Positions 36,421 to 51,388 of a DNA stretch of 53,922 nucleotides are shown here, one piece after another. The stretch is from Enterovibrio qingdaonensis (GTDB lineage: Bacteria; Pseudomonadota; Gammaproteobacteria; Enterobacterales; Vibrionaceae). The notes below the pieces were generated by a model. The model did not search any database. It was not told where the DNA came from and saw nothing but the letters and a program-made list of their open reading frames with translations. Made by a program: the position numbers and the translations under genes. The stretch covers positions 1 to 53,922 of the forward strand of contig NZ_JAJUBB010000028.1 of NCBI RefSeq assembly GCF_028683135.1, given 5' to 3'. Each line of letters begins with the position of its first letter. Position 1 is the first letter of the stretch.

Positions 36421-36556
36421 TCAATCATCCTTTGCTATGACCAGTTAATGTTGCTATGCATTTTTGCATCAACATCACGGATTTATCTTGCCACACGCAG
36501 ATGAAAGAAAACGAACGTGCTCAACTTATTTTGCGAGCTATCAAACGGTAGTCACA

Positions 36557-37483
36557 TTATCCTGAAATATGAAACGGGACTCCTATCAAGGTTCCTTGAG
36601 GCCCTTTTTCTGTCAACACTCGCGCCAAACCTGTCATCGCCAACCATCGATTCTCACACCACTGAGGAGCAAGTAATGTTGGTCTACGTGCGCTTGCCGA
36701 TACTCGGTGATACACAACCTCGGCCGGTGTGCGCAAAATCATTTCTGATGCACTTTCCACATAATCTTCGAGAGAGATTGCTGTCAGGCGGTCTGCACGC
36801 CAAGACTTTGCCATAACGCTACCTTCAACAATATGAAGCGGATGCAGTTTAATCCCTTCAACGCCCGTATCAACAACACGTTCGATGGTATGGATGTGGT
36901 CATCCTTAGTATCTCCAGGCAAACCAACAATCAAATGTGTACACACATTTAATCCCAACGCACGCGCTTTTCGGGTGATTTTGTCATAGCAGGCAAAATC
37001 ATGACCACGATTTATGCGCTGCAATGTCTTGTCGTTGGCCGTTTGCAAACCCAGTTCTAACCAAATCTCATATCCCTGATCTTTGTAGCTAGCCAATAGT
37101 GCCAGAACCTCATCAGGAACACAGTCAGGTCGAGTGCCAACACAAAGGCCAACGATATCTGCGGTTTTCAGTGCTTCTTCGTACATTGCTTTTAGTTTTT
37201 CAACTTCCGCATATGTACTGGTATAGGCTTGAAAATACGCCAAATAGCGTTTAGCGCGGTTGACCTCTTGCGCACGCTGAGAGAGCTGATCGGTAACCGA
37301 AAGCTGCTGAGCAGTTTCATCCGCAAAAGATGCCACATTACAGAACGTGCAACCGCCACGGCCTAAAGTGCCATCACGATTTGGACAATTGAAACCGCCG
37401 TGGAGCGTAAGTTTGTGAACTTTTTCGCCATACCTGCGTTGTAAATCCTGACCAAAGGTATTCACCAAATGATGCAGTTCCAT
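36557..37483 (-). CDS. yhcC: Radical SAM protein of the YhcC family
   Basis: This 308-residue radical SAM protein belongs to the YhcC (TIGR01212) group. The Fe-S cysteines are in CPNRDGTLGRGGCTFC, a CX11CX2C arrangement unlike the usual CX3CX2C. Later motifs are LGLQTANDKTLQRINRGHDF and THLIVGLPGDTKDDHIHTI, typical of radical SAM barrel proteins. Members of the family resemble the Elp3 radical SAM domain; the substrate is unknown. In many gamma-proteobacteria it lies near gltB, as here (divergent from gltB). It precedes the cyclase gene by 136 bases on the same strand. Confidence 0.88.
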   Translation of the reverse strand: MELHHLVNTFGQDLQRRYGEKVHKLTLHGGFNCPNRDGTLGRGGCTFCNVASFADETAQQLSVTDQLSQRAQEVNRAKRYLAYFQAYTSTYAEVEKLKAMYEEALKTADIVGLCVGTRPDCVPDEVLALLASYKDQGYEIWLELGLQTANDKTLQRINRGHDFACYDKITRKARALGLNVCTHLIVGLPGDTKDDHIHTIERVVDTGVEGIKLHPLHIVEGSVMAKSWRADRLTAISLEDYVESASEMILRTPAEVVYHRVSASARRPTLLAPQWCENRWLAMTGLARVLTEKGPQGTLIGVPFHISG

Positions 37484-38062
37484 CGTCTACCGCCTATAAA
37501 TTCGTGTCGTTCAAAAAAGCGGCGGATTCTAACACTGAAAACCCGTGTAAAAGCTCGATTGCGTCAATGTTGTTTGAAGTATTTCTGCCTAGAAATGAAA
37601 CTTTACTACATTTCATTCACATCCATTTTTTCACCAAACTCTTATCTTTCCCTGAATATTCACAAGCAAGTGCCCAGATCGATTTTTTATTCATATATTG
37701 CGAAAACTTACGCTAACTCAGGTTCTTTTCCTGTTATCAAAAAGCAAGTTTTTATGGTAATTAAATTTCGAAATATGTAGGATAGCTACAGCTGCGCCTA
37801 AATTGTGAGCAATAAAATTCGCCAAATTTAGCACTTAACTAGAAGCTTATTTGGTGATTTAAATAAAGCGCAGCATATCTGCATAGAATTGCAGTTAAAG
37901 GAGATGGATACAGCTCACCAAGCTGTATCTGGGCTTGGGTACGCGAAAAGACACTTTTTGTCTTCTCTAACTTGGTACCCGCTCAGCCCGTGCCCGCAAC
38001 AGGTACGGCTAAGGAAGACAAATGCTTCCCCCAGCATTTGTGTCAACTGGAAGGACGTAAAC
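37484..38062. other. 579-base upstream region of the first gltB
   Basis: This gene-free region carries the yhcC promoter, an AT-rich stretch at about 37560-37860, a probable -10 (TGC-A-TAGAAT around 37881-37889) and the structured gltB leader. Frames that run into gltB from 37889 lack a properly placed ribosome-binding site (AAAGGAG abuts an ATG at 37904) and cross the hairpins, so they are not taken as coding. Confidence 0.6.
37896..38062 (+). ncRNA. Structured 5' leader of gltB, candidate cis-regulatory RNA
   Basis: From a start near 37896 the leader can fold as follows. P1: GATACAGCT (37907-37915) with AGCTGTATC (37921-37929), loop CACCA. P2: GGGCT (37931-37935) with AGCCC (37985-37989) and GGGTAC (37937-37942) with GTACCC (37975-37980), enclosing hairpin AAGACA-CTTTT-TGTCTT (37948-37964). 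P4: ACAAATGCT (38018-38026) with AGCATTTGT (38033-38041), loop TCCCCC. Alternatives exist: AGCC/GTGCC at 37985-37994 can pair with GGTACGGCT at 38002-38010, breaking the outer P2, and TTTGTCTTC (37957-37965) is exactly complementary to GAAGACAAA (38014-38022), breaking the inner hairpin and P4. The gltB ribosome-binding site GGAAGGA (38049-38055) follows. I know no matching RNA family. It could be a riboswitch, an attenuator or a protein-binding leader. Confidence 0.6.
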
Positions 38063-41000
38063 ATGACTGATTCAGTGCTACGCACAGAGGGGCTTTATGT
38101 GCCCGAAATGGAACACGACGCCTGTGGTATCGGCTTCGTTGCCCACCTCAAAAATAGAAAGTCCCACGCGATAGTAACTCAAGCACTCGACATGCTCGCG
38201 CGTATGGAGCACCGTGGTGGCCAAGGCTGCGATCCATGCAGTGGTGATGGTGCAGGTATTCTTCTGCAAAAACCACACGAATTCTTGCTCGAAGAAACGC
38301 GTAATCTGGGCTTCCAATTACCTTCTGCCGACAAATACGGTGTCGGTGTCATGCTGTTCCCGAAAGACGAGAACAAACGTCAACAATGTCGTGAAATTTT
38401 CGAACGCAACGCAAAAAGACTGGAACTCGAAGTCATTGGCTACCGTGAGTTGCCAACTGACAACTCCATGATTGGTGCCGACCCATTAGAGACCGAACCG
38501 CATTTCGAACACGCATTTGTAACGGGTGGCGATCATCTTTCTATTGACGAGTTAGAACGCAAACTGTTCGTTCTTCGTAACTATACCGTTCGTGTATGCC
38601 TTGAAAGTGTGTCGAACATTGGCGATGACTTCTACATTAACTCGTTCTCTGCAAAAACTCTGGTTTACAAAGGCCAGCTGACTACTGAACAAGTGCCGCA
38701 ATACTTCTTAGACCTGCAAAGTGAAACGATGGTCACCGCGTTGGCACTGGTTCACTCACGATTCTCTACCAATACATTCCCGCGTTGGCGCTTGGCTCAG
38801 CCTTTCCGTAACATCGCGCACAATGGTGAGATCAATACCGTTCGCGGTAACCTGAACTGGATGAAAGCGCGTGAAGCGTTGCTCGAGTCAAAACTGTTCA
38901 GTGAGCAAGAACTCAAGATGCTGCTACCTATCTGCCAAGAAGGCGCATCTGACTCTGCCAACTTCGATATGGCACTGGAACTGCTTACGCTGTCTGGTCG
39001 CAGCATGCCGCACGTACTGATGATGATGGTGCCTGAAGCATGGCAAGAGAAGACAGACATGGATCCAAAACTCCGTGCCTTCTACCAATTCCACGCCAAT
39101 ATTATGGAACCGTGGGATGGCCCAGCCTCTCTGTGTTTCACTGACGGTGTAAAAGTGGGCGCAACATTGGACCGTAACGGTTTACGCCCAAGCCGCTATA
39201 CCGTTACCAAAGACGACTACCTCATCATGGCATCCGAGTCAGGTGTGGTAGACATTGCCCCAGAAAACGTTCATTTCCGTGGCCGTTTGCAACCTGGTCG
39301 CATCTTCGTTGCTGACCTTGAGCAAGGCCGCATCATTTCTGATGAAGAAGTGAAAAATGAAATTGCTTCTGCACAGCCTTACCAAGAGTGGGTAGAAAAA
39401 AACCTGCTGAAACTGGACAAGCTGCCAGAAGCTGATTCAAAGCACCACCAGCCATCTCCAGAGCGTTTGCTTCACCACCAACAAGCGTTTGGTGTCACCA
39501 CTGAAGAAGTAAATGAAATTCTGGTGCCTATGGCGAAAGACGGTAAAGAGCCGTTAGGTGCAATGGGAGCAGATTGGCCATTGGCTATCTTGTCTCATCA
39601 GTCCCAGCACTTATCAAACTACTTCAAGCAGTTGTTTGCGCAGGTAACCAACCCACCGATCGACCCGATCCGTGAGCGCATGGTTATGTCGCTGAAAACA
39701 TACTTGGGTAAAGATCAAAACCTCTTGATTGAAAGCCCAGAGCACTGCCGTAAAGTCGAACTGGAAACGCCAGTTCTAAGCAATGCAGAGCTTGAGAAGC
39801 TGCGTGCGATTGATAACGACCACCTTCAAGCAAAAACGCTCGATATTGTTTTCCGTGCAAGCGGTGAAAATGGCAAGCTTGAGCGCGCTCTGAAGCGTAT
39901 TTGTCAGTACGCCGAAGATGCAGTTAATGACGGATATTCCATCATTCTGCTGACTGACCGTGCAGTGAACTCAAACCACGCAGCAATCCCTGCGATGCTG
40001 GCTGTTGGTGCCGTTCACCACCACCTGATCCGTAAAGGCCTACGTGCAAAAGCGGACATTGTTATCGAAACGGGCGACGCCCGTGAAACTCATCACTTCG
40101 CCACACTCGTTGGCTACGGTGCGAATGCTGTTAACCCGTACCTGGTCTACGAAACTCTGGTCGATTTGCAGCGCACGAAAAAACTCGACCCTAACGCTGA
40201 TGTGGATGCGTTGTTCGAGAACTACCGTAAGTCTATCAACGCTGGCCTGTTGAAAATCTTCTCGAAGATGGGGATTTCAACCCTTCAGTCTTACCACGGC
40301 GCGCAGATTTTTGAAGCACTGGGTATTAGCAAAGCGGTTGTCGACAAATACTTCACCGGTACCGTTTCGCGCATCCAAGGCCTGAGCATTGACGACATCG
40401 CCAAAGAAGTGCTGATTCGCCATCGCCTCGGTTACCCAACGCGAGAGATCCCAGTTCAAATGCTGGATGTCGGTGGTGTTTATCAGTGGAAGCAACGTGG
40501 TGAGAAACACCTGTTCAACCCTGAAACTATCCATTTGCTACAAAACTCAACGCGCAACAAAGACGTTAAGCAGTTTAAAGAATATTGCCATGCTGTAGAC
40601 AGCCAAGGTGATGATGCTGCAACGCTGCGTAGCCAGTTCGACTTTGTGAAAAACCCAGCAGGCAGCATTCCGCTGGAAGAAGTTGAGCCTATTGAGAATA
40701 TCCTGAAGCGTTTCGCTACTGGTGCAATGAGCTTTGGCTCTATCTCTCACGAAGCGCACTCTACCCTAGCAGTTGCGATGAACCGCATTGGCGCGAAATC
40801 CAACTCGGGCGAAGGCGGTGAAGACCCAGCGCGTTTTGAGAAGAAAGAAAACGGTGACTGGGAACGCTCTGCAATCAAACAGGTTGCTTCAGGCCGCTTC
40901 GGTGTTACCTCTTACTACCTCACCAATGCTGCTGAAATTCAGATCAAAATGGCACAAGGTGCGAAGCCAGGTGAAGGTGGTCAACTTCCAGGCCACAAAG

Positions 41001-42610
41001 TGGATGACTGGATTGGTCGTACACGTCACTCAACCCCAGGCGTCGGCCTAATTTCGCCACCGCCGCACCACGATATCTATTCAATCGAAGACTTGGCACA
41101 GCTGATTTACGATTTGAAAAACGCGAACCGCGAAGCACGTGTGAACGTGAAACTGGTATCGGAAGCGGGTGTCGGTACCATTGCATCAGGTGTAGCGAAG
41201 GCAAAAGCTGACGTTGTTCTGATTGCAGGCTTTGATGGCGGTACCGGTGCTTCTCCACTGTCTTCAATCAAGCACGCGGGCCTACCGTGGGAGCTTGGTC
41301 TGGCAGAAACGCACCAAACACTGCTGAAAAACGGCCTACGTAACCGTATCGTCGTTCAATCAGATGGTCAGATGAAAACCCCACGTGACCTTGCAGTCGC
41401 AACACTGCTGGGCGCAGAAGAATGGGGCGTGGCGACCGCAGCACTGGTTGTTGAAGGCTGTATCATGATGCGTAAGTGTCACCTCAACACCTGTCCTGTT
41501 GGTATCGCGACACAAGATAAAACCCTGCGTGAGCGTTTTGACGGCCGCGTAGAAGACATCGTGACCTTCTTCACCTACATGGCTGAAGGCCTACGTGAAG
41601 TCATGGCAGAGCTGGGCTACCGCACCATTAACGAGATGGTTGGTCAATCTCAGCACCTCAAAGTACGTAGCGATGTGGGTCACTGGAAATACCAGAACCT
41701 CGACCTGAATGTTGTTCTTCACAAAGAAGAGCCACGTGAAGGCGACGGCATGTACTGCCAGACTGAGCAAAACCATGGTCTTGAAACCGTGCTGGATCGC
41801 CGCTTGATTGAAGCTGCTTCAAGTGCGCTTTATGAAGGCCGCAAGGTGGATGCTGAGTTCGCTATCGTTAACACGGACCGCAGCGCGGGTACCATGTTGT
41901 CGAATGAGATTTCGAAAATCTACAAAGACCAAGGCTTGCCTGAGCAAATGAATGTGAAATTCAAAGGCTCTGCAGGTCAAAGCTTCGGTGCATTCCTTGC
42001 GAAAGGCGTGAAATTCGAAGTTGAAGGCGACGCGAACGACTACTGGGGTAAAGGGTTATCTGGCGGTACCTTGGTGCTTTACCCAGATGCGAAGAGCGAC
42101 ATCATTGCCGAAGACAACATTGTTGTTGGTAACGTGTGTTTCTATGGCGCAACCTCAGGTGAGTCATTCATCCGCGGTGTTGCTGGTGAGCGTTTCTGTG
42201 TACGTAACTCGGGCGCGAAAGTGGTTGTTGAGGGTATTGGCGACCATGGCTGTGAATACATGACGGGCGGTGTCACTGTCGTATTGGGTCAAACAGGCCG
42301 TAACTTTGCTGCTGGTATGAGTGGTGGTGTGGCATATATCTGGGATCAGTTCGAAGACTTCGAGTCCAAATTGAACCCTGAGCTGGTTGACTTGGATCCA
42401 TTGGATGCAGAAGACGTTGAGCTGCTGACAGAGATGGTTACAAAACACCTAGCTCTGACAGGCAGTGCCGTTGCTAAAACCTTCTTGTCTAACCTAGACG
42501 AGAACCTTAAGCGCATCGTGAAAGTCATGCCGCGCGATTACAAAGCTGTGTTGCTAAAACGCAAGGAAGAAGCCGAAAACAAGGAAGAAGTGGAGGCTGT
42601 AAATGGGTAA
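38063..42610 (+). CDS. gltB: Glutamate synthase large subunit, first copy (Bacillus-like type)
   Basis: The large GOGAT subunit moves the amide nitrogen of glutamine to 2-oxoglutarate. The ATG at 38063 is used because GGAAGGA lies upstream; the protein has 1515 residues. A short pro-peptide ends before the N-terminal nucleophile Cys21 (EHDACGIGFVAHL) of the class II amidotransferase. Later come the central and FMN domains ([50 protein letters not shown]), the 3Fe-4S cysteines (CIMMRKCHLNTCPVG) and the C-terminal beta-helix (GDANDYWGKGLSGG, MTGGVTVVLG). From memory it resembles Bacillus subtilis GltA more than E. coli GltB, unlike the second copy at 44573. Its 3' end overlaps gltD by 8 bases. 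Confidence 0.96.
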   Translation: MTDSVLRTEGLYVPEMEHDACGIGFVAHLKNRKSHAIVTQALDMLARMEHRGGQGCDPCSGDGAGILLQKPHEFLLEETRNLGFQLPSADKYGVGVMLFPKDENKRQQCREIFERNAKRLELEVIGYRELPTDNSMIGADPLETEPHFEHAFVTGGDHLSIDELERKLFVLRNYTVRVCLESVSNIGDDFYINSFSAKTLVYKGQLTTEQVPQYFLDLQSETMVTALALVHSRFSTNTFPRWRLAQPFRNIAHNGEINTVRGNLNWMKAREALLESKLFSEQELKMLLPICQEGASDSANFDMALELLTLSGRSMPHVLMMMVPEAWQEKTDMDPKLRAFYQFHANIMEPWDGPASLCFTDGVKVGATLDRNGLRPSRYTVTKDDYLIMASESGVVDIAPENVHFRGRLQPGRIFVADLEQGRIISDEEVKNEIASAQPYQEWVEKNLLKLDKLPEADSKHHQPSPERLLHHQQAFGVTTEEVNEILVPMAKDGKEPLGAMGADWPLAILSHQSQHLSNYFKQLFAQVTNPPIDPIRERMVMSLKTYLGKDQNLLIESPEHCRKVELETPVLSNAELEKLRAIDNDHLQAKTLDIVFRASGENGKLERALKRICQYAEDAVNDGYSIILLTDRAVNSNHAAIPAMLAVGAVHHHLIRKGLRAKADIVIETGDARETHHFATLVGYGANAVNPYLVYETLVDLQRTKKLDPNADVDALFENYRKSINAGLLKIFSKMGISTLQSYHGAQIFEALGISKAVVDKYFTGTVSRIQGLSIDDIAKEVLIRHRLGYPTREIPVQMLDVGGVYQWKQRGEKHLFNPETIHLLQNSTRNKDVKQFKEYCHAVDSQGDDAATLRSQFDFVKNPAGSIPLEEVEPIENILKRFATGAMSFGSISHEAHSTLAVAMNRIGAKSNSGEGGEDPARFEKKENGDWERSAIKQVASGRFGVTSYYLTNAAEIQIKMAQGAKPGEGGQLPGHKVDDWIGRTRHSTPGVGLISPPPHHDIYSIEDLAQLIYDLKNANREARVNVKLVSEAGVGTIASGVAKAKADVVLIAGFDGGTGASPLSSIKHAGLPWELGLAETHQTLLKNGLRNRIVVQSDGQMKTPRDLAVATLLGAEEWGVATAALVVEGCIMMRKCHLNTCPVGIATQDKTLRERFDGRVEDIVTFFTYMAEGLREVMAELGYRTINEMVGQSQHLKVRSDVGHWKYQNLDLNVVLHKEEPREGDGMYCQTEQNHGLETVLDRRLIEAASSALYEGRKVDAEFAIVNTDRSAGTMLSNEISKIYKDQGLPEQMNVKFKGSAGQSFGAFLAKGVKFEVEGDANDYWGKGLSGGTLVLYPDAKSDIIAEDNIVVGNVCFYGATSGESFIRGVAGERFCVRNSGAKVVVEGIGDHGCEYMTGGVTVVLGQTGRNFAAGMSGGVAYIWDQFEDFESKLNPELVDLDPLDAEDVELLTEMVTKHLALTGSAVAKTFLSNLDENLKRIVKVMPRDYKAVLLKRKEEAENKEEVEAVNG

Positions 42611-44072
42611 GCCAACTGGATTTTTAGAATTTGGCCGTGAACTCCCGGGCAAAAAGGACCCATCTGTTCGTATCCAGGACAACAAAGAGTTTGTTCTGAA
42701 CGAAGAGTTTGGGGAGAAGATTAACGAGCAATCATCACGCTGTATGGACTGTGGTGTACCTTTCTGTCACAACGGGTGTCCGATCGGTAACATCATCCCT
42801 GAGTTCAACGATGCGGTGTATCGTGATAGCTGGGAAGAAGCGTGGAATATCCTAAGCTCAACCAACAACTTCCCAGAATTCACTGGCCGTGTGTGTCCAG
42901 CTCCTTGTGAAAGTGCATGTGTATTGGGTATTAACCAAGACCCAATCACGATCTGTAACATCGAGAAAACCATTGTTGAAACGGCATACCGTGAAGGGTA
43001 TGCCAAACCAAAAACACCGACGTCTCGCACAGGGAAGAAAGTGGCAATCATCGGTTCTGGCCCTGCAGGTCTTTCTGCGGCAGAACAGTTAAACAGTGCT
43101 GGTCATTCCGTCACTGTGTTTGAGCGTGATGAGAAAGTTGGCGGCTTGCTGCGTTTCGGTATTCCTGACTTCAAGTTAGGCATGGATGTTATCGACCGTA
43201 AAATCAACTTGATGGCAGAAGCAGGCATTGAATTCGTCGTTAACGCACATGTCGGTAAAGATGTGAATGCTCAGCAAATCCGCCAAGACTATGACGTGGT
43301 TCTGCTGACCGGCGGTTCAACCGTACCTCGCGACCTGCCAATCCCTGGTCGTGACTTTAACGGTGTTCACTTTGCAATGGAGTTCCTTGGTCAAAACAAC
43401 CGTCGTGCAAACGATATGGATTTGAAGACCGAGGAAATTCACGTCAAAGACAAACACGTGGTTGTTATCGGTGGTGGCGATACTGGCTCTGACTGCGTGG
43501 GCACATCAAACCGCCACGGTGCGAAGAGCATTACTCAAGTCGAAATCATGCCGATTCCACCTGAGAAGCGCCCAGCGAACATGCCTTGGCCTCAGTATCC
43601 AATGATCATGCGTACTTCAACGTCTCACGAAGAAGGTTGTGATCGTCATTGGAACATTCTGACCAAAGAGTTCATCGGTGATGACGCAGGTAATGTGAAA
43701 GCCCTGCGTATCGCTGACATCGTTTGGAAAGATGCTGCACCTGGCGAACGCCCAAGCTTTGAAGAAGTTGCAGGGTCTGAGCGCGTGATTCCTTGTGACA
43801 ATGCCTTCTTGGCGATGGGTTTCTTACACCCAGAACCACATGGCGTACTCGCGCAACTTGATGTGGCTTTGGATGACCGCGGAAACGTGGCAACCAACGA
43901 CTTCCAAACTAATCAAAAAGGTGTATTTGCTGCGGGTGATATGCGTACTGGCCAGTCTCTGGTTGTACGTTGTATCAATGAAGGTCGTGAGTGCGCGCGC
44001 TCCATTGATGCGTATCTGATGGGCAACACCAACCTTGAAGCAAAAGCAGATTCACTGATGCTTTCCGCATAA
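42603..44072 (+). CDS. gltD: Glutamate synthase small subunit, first copy
   Basis: GltD takes electrons from NADPH and passes them to GltB. At 489 residues it has the N-terminal 4Fe-4S cysteines ([17 protein letters not shown] and [15 protein letters not shown]), the FAD-binding [15 protein letters not shown] and the NADPH-binding [14 protein letters not shown], with the C-terminal FAD motif [40 protein letters not shown] is typical of the Bacillus-like lineage, matching its partner. It overlaps gltB by eight bases, so translation is coupled, and a terminator follows. Confidence 0.95.
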   Translation: MGKPTGFLEFGRELPGKKDPSVRIQDNKEFVLNEEFGEKINEQSSRCMDCGVPFCHNGCPIGNIIPEFNDAVYRDSWEEAWNILSSTNNFPEFTGRVCPAPCESACVLGINQDPITICNIEKTIVETAYREGYAKPKTPTSRTGKKVAIIGSGPAGLSAAEQLNSAGHSVTVFERDEKVGGLLRFGIPDFKLGMDVIDRKINLMAEAGIEFVVNAHVGKDVNAQQIRQDYDVVLLTGGSTVPRDLPIPGRDFNGVHFAMEFLGQNNRRANDMDLKTEEIHVKDKHVVVIGGGDTGSDCVGTSNRHGAKSITQVEIMPIPPEKRPANMPWPQYPMIMRTSTSHEEGCDRHWNILTKEFIGDDAGNVKALRIADIVWKDAAPGERPSFEEVAGSERVIPCDNAFLAMGFLHPEPHGVLAQLDVALDDRGNVATNDFQTNQKGVFAAGDMRTGQSLVVRCINEGRECARSIDAYLMGNTNLEAKADSLMLSA

Positions 44073-44100
44073 TTATAAGTAAGTGTTATCTTCCAGTTTT

Positions 44101-44126
44101 GCCAGCCCATCAGGGCTGGCTTTTTT
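44101..44126 (+). terminator. Terminator of the first gltBD operon
   Basis: GCCAGCCC, loop ATCA, GGGCTGGC then T6. It begins 29 bases after the gltD stop. Confidence 0.93.
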
Positions 44127-44509
44127 ATTCTATATTCCAAACAGTTAACCTTTCACACCGCCACCGTGCATCCGCGACTTTTTAGGCGAATTAAACCGGA
44201 TCGGCGTTAGTCGCGGTTAATCCCAACTAAAAGATCAAAAAACACCACCAACCGATAAGGTTAATCTCTGCGACAGAGTTAAAAAAATCACCACAAAATC
44301 CTGCCTACATACTACCTTTTCGACATATATAGCTGTTTATTCGCAAAGTTAATGTAATGTGACGAAATTTGACCTCTTTGCAAATAATGGATAACGTGAA
44401 GGGTCGAGAAGAAAATATGCGCTTTATTACTCGCGCATCTTCACCTCAGCATCAATGCTGAACAGTGAGAACATCATTACCCAAGATAATAAAATCAATC
44501 ATAATCTAA

Positions 44510-44570
44510 ATGCCAGGAAGGCATAGAAACACTGCAGTCACTGCTTGGAGCAGTCGCAAGGGAGAATTGC
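44510..44570 (+). promoter_or_regulatory. Leader hairpins before the second gltB
   Basis: Three small stems: ATGCC-AGGAA-GGCAT (44510-44524), ACTGCT-TGG-AGCAGT (44540-44554) and GCAA-GGGAGAA-TTGC (44556-44570). The last places the AAGGGAG ribosome-binding site in its loop and stem edge. The pattern differs from the first gltB leader. Confidence 0.45.
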
Positions 44571-44572
44571 AA

Positions 44573-50469
<5,897 letters not shown>

Positions 50470-50514
50470 CCGACATTTGCGATCGTATCGCGATCTTTAT
50501 ACTTCCGTTCACCT

Positions 50515-50545
50515 AAAATCCTCTCCCCTGTGAGAGGATTTTTTA
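50515..50545 (+). terminator. Terminator of the second gltBD operon
   Basis: ATCCTCTC, loop CCCTGT, GAGAGGAT then T6, with an A run before the stem. Confidence 0.9.
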
Positions 50546-50686
50546 TGGTTGCCGTCGAAGCATATATAGGTCACACAAACTTACTTGAATCGGTCAAAAA
50601 ACGCAGCTGGCCCTCAGAGTTATTATCCGTCAAAGAAGTCTGCGTGATACACTCTGTGCATTGACACAAACTCAACGAGAACATAG

Positions 50687-51388
50687 ATGAAAATCGGTAT
50701 TATCGGTGCAATGGAGCAGGAAGTAACCCTGCTAAAAAACCTGATGAACAACTGCCAACTTCAAGAAATTGCGGGCAGTAAATTCTACACGGGCGACCTA
50801 AATGGTGTAGATATCGTTTTGCTGCAATCTGGTATTGGTAAAGTCGCTGCTGCACTTAGCACCGCTGTGCTGCTTGACCGTTTCAAACCTAACATGGTCA
50901 TCAACACGGGTTCTGCTGGCGGTTTTGATTCAAGCCTGAACCTAGGTGACGTGGTTATTTCTACTGACGTGGCTTACCACGATGCAGACGTCACTGCTTT
51001 TGGGTACACCATGGGTCAAATGGCAGGTCAGCCAGCAACCTTTACATCAGATGAAAAACTGATGGATATTGCTGAGCAAGCACTGGCAGCGATGGAACCC
51101 GCACCGCACGCGGTTCGTGGTCTGATTTGTACGGGCGATGCGTTTGTTTGCACTGCAGAGCGTCAAAACTACATCCGTACCCATTTCCCTGCTGTTGTAG
51201 CAGTAGAAATGGAAGCGGCTGCAATTGCACAAACTTGTCACCAGTTCAAAGTGCCGTTTGTGGTCGTTCGCGCTATCTCGGACGTTGCAGACAAAGAATC
51301 ACCAATGACATTTGATGAGTTCCTGCCACTGGCAGCGAAAAGCTCAAGTGACATGGTTGAAAAAATGGTTGAGCTGCTGAAAGCATAA
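50687..51388 (+). CDS. mtnN: 5'-methylthioadenosine/S-adenosylhomocysteine nucleosidase
   Basis: MtnN (Pfs) splits adenine from methylthioadenosine, S-adenosylhomocysteine and 5'-deoxyadenosine. It supplies S-ribosylhomocysteine for LuxS and so indirectly autoinducer-2. The 233 residues show [13 protein letters not shown] (Glu12 general acid), [18 protein letters not shown] and [12 protein letters not shown] with the catalytic Asp in [11 protein letters not shown]. It overlaps cbiB by one base (TAATG), so these are translationally coupled. Adenosyl-derived by-products of B12 and radical SAM chemistry may explain the coupling, but that is inference. Confidence 0.97.
   Translation: MKIGIIGAMEQEVTLLKNLMNNCQLQEIAGSKFYTGDLNGVDIVLLQSGIGKVAAALSTAVLLDRFKPNMVINTGSAGGFDSSLNLGDVVISTDVAYHDADVTAFGYTMGQMAGQPATFTSDEKLMDIAEQALAAMEPAPHAVRGLICTGDAFVCTAERQNYIRTHFPAVVAVEMEAAAIAQTCHQFKVPFVVVRAISDVADKESPMTFDEFLPLAAKSSSDMVEKMVELLKA

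Larger units (their letters stand above)
44073..44572. other. 500-base region between the two GOGAT operons
   Basis: It contains the first operon's terminator, an 8-bp inverted repeat CCGCGACT / AGTCGCGG (44172-44179 and 44209-44216), a possible -35 TTGACC at 44369 with a poor -10 near 44391, and a leader with three small hairpins next to the second gltB. No separate gene is seen. In-frame codons before 44573 lack a ribosome-binding site. Confidence 0.55.

Noticed and set aside
37889-38062. In-frame N-terminal extension of the first gltB
   Set aside because: The frame is open, but AAAGGAG abuts the possible ATG at 37904 and the sequence crosses strong hairpins; the ATG at 38063 has a proper ribosome-binding site and family N-terminus.
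44510-44572. In-frame N-terminal extension of the second gltB
   Set aside because: No ribosome-binding site before 44510, while AAGGGAG lies eight bases before 44573.
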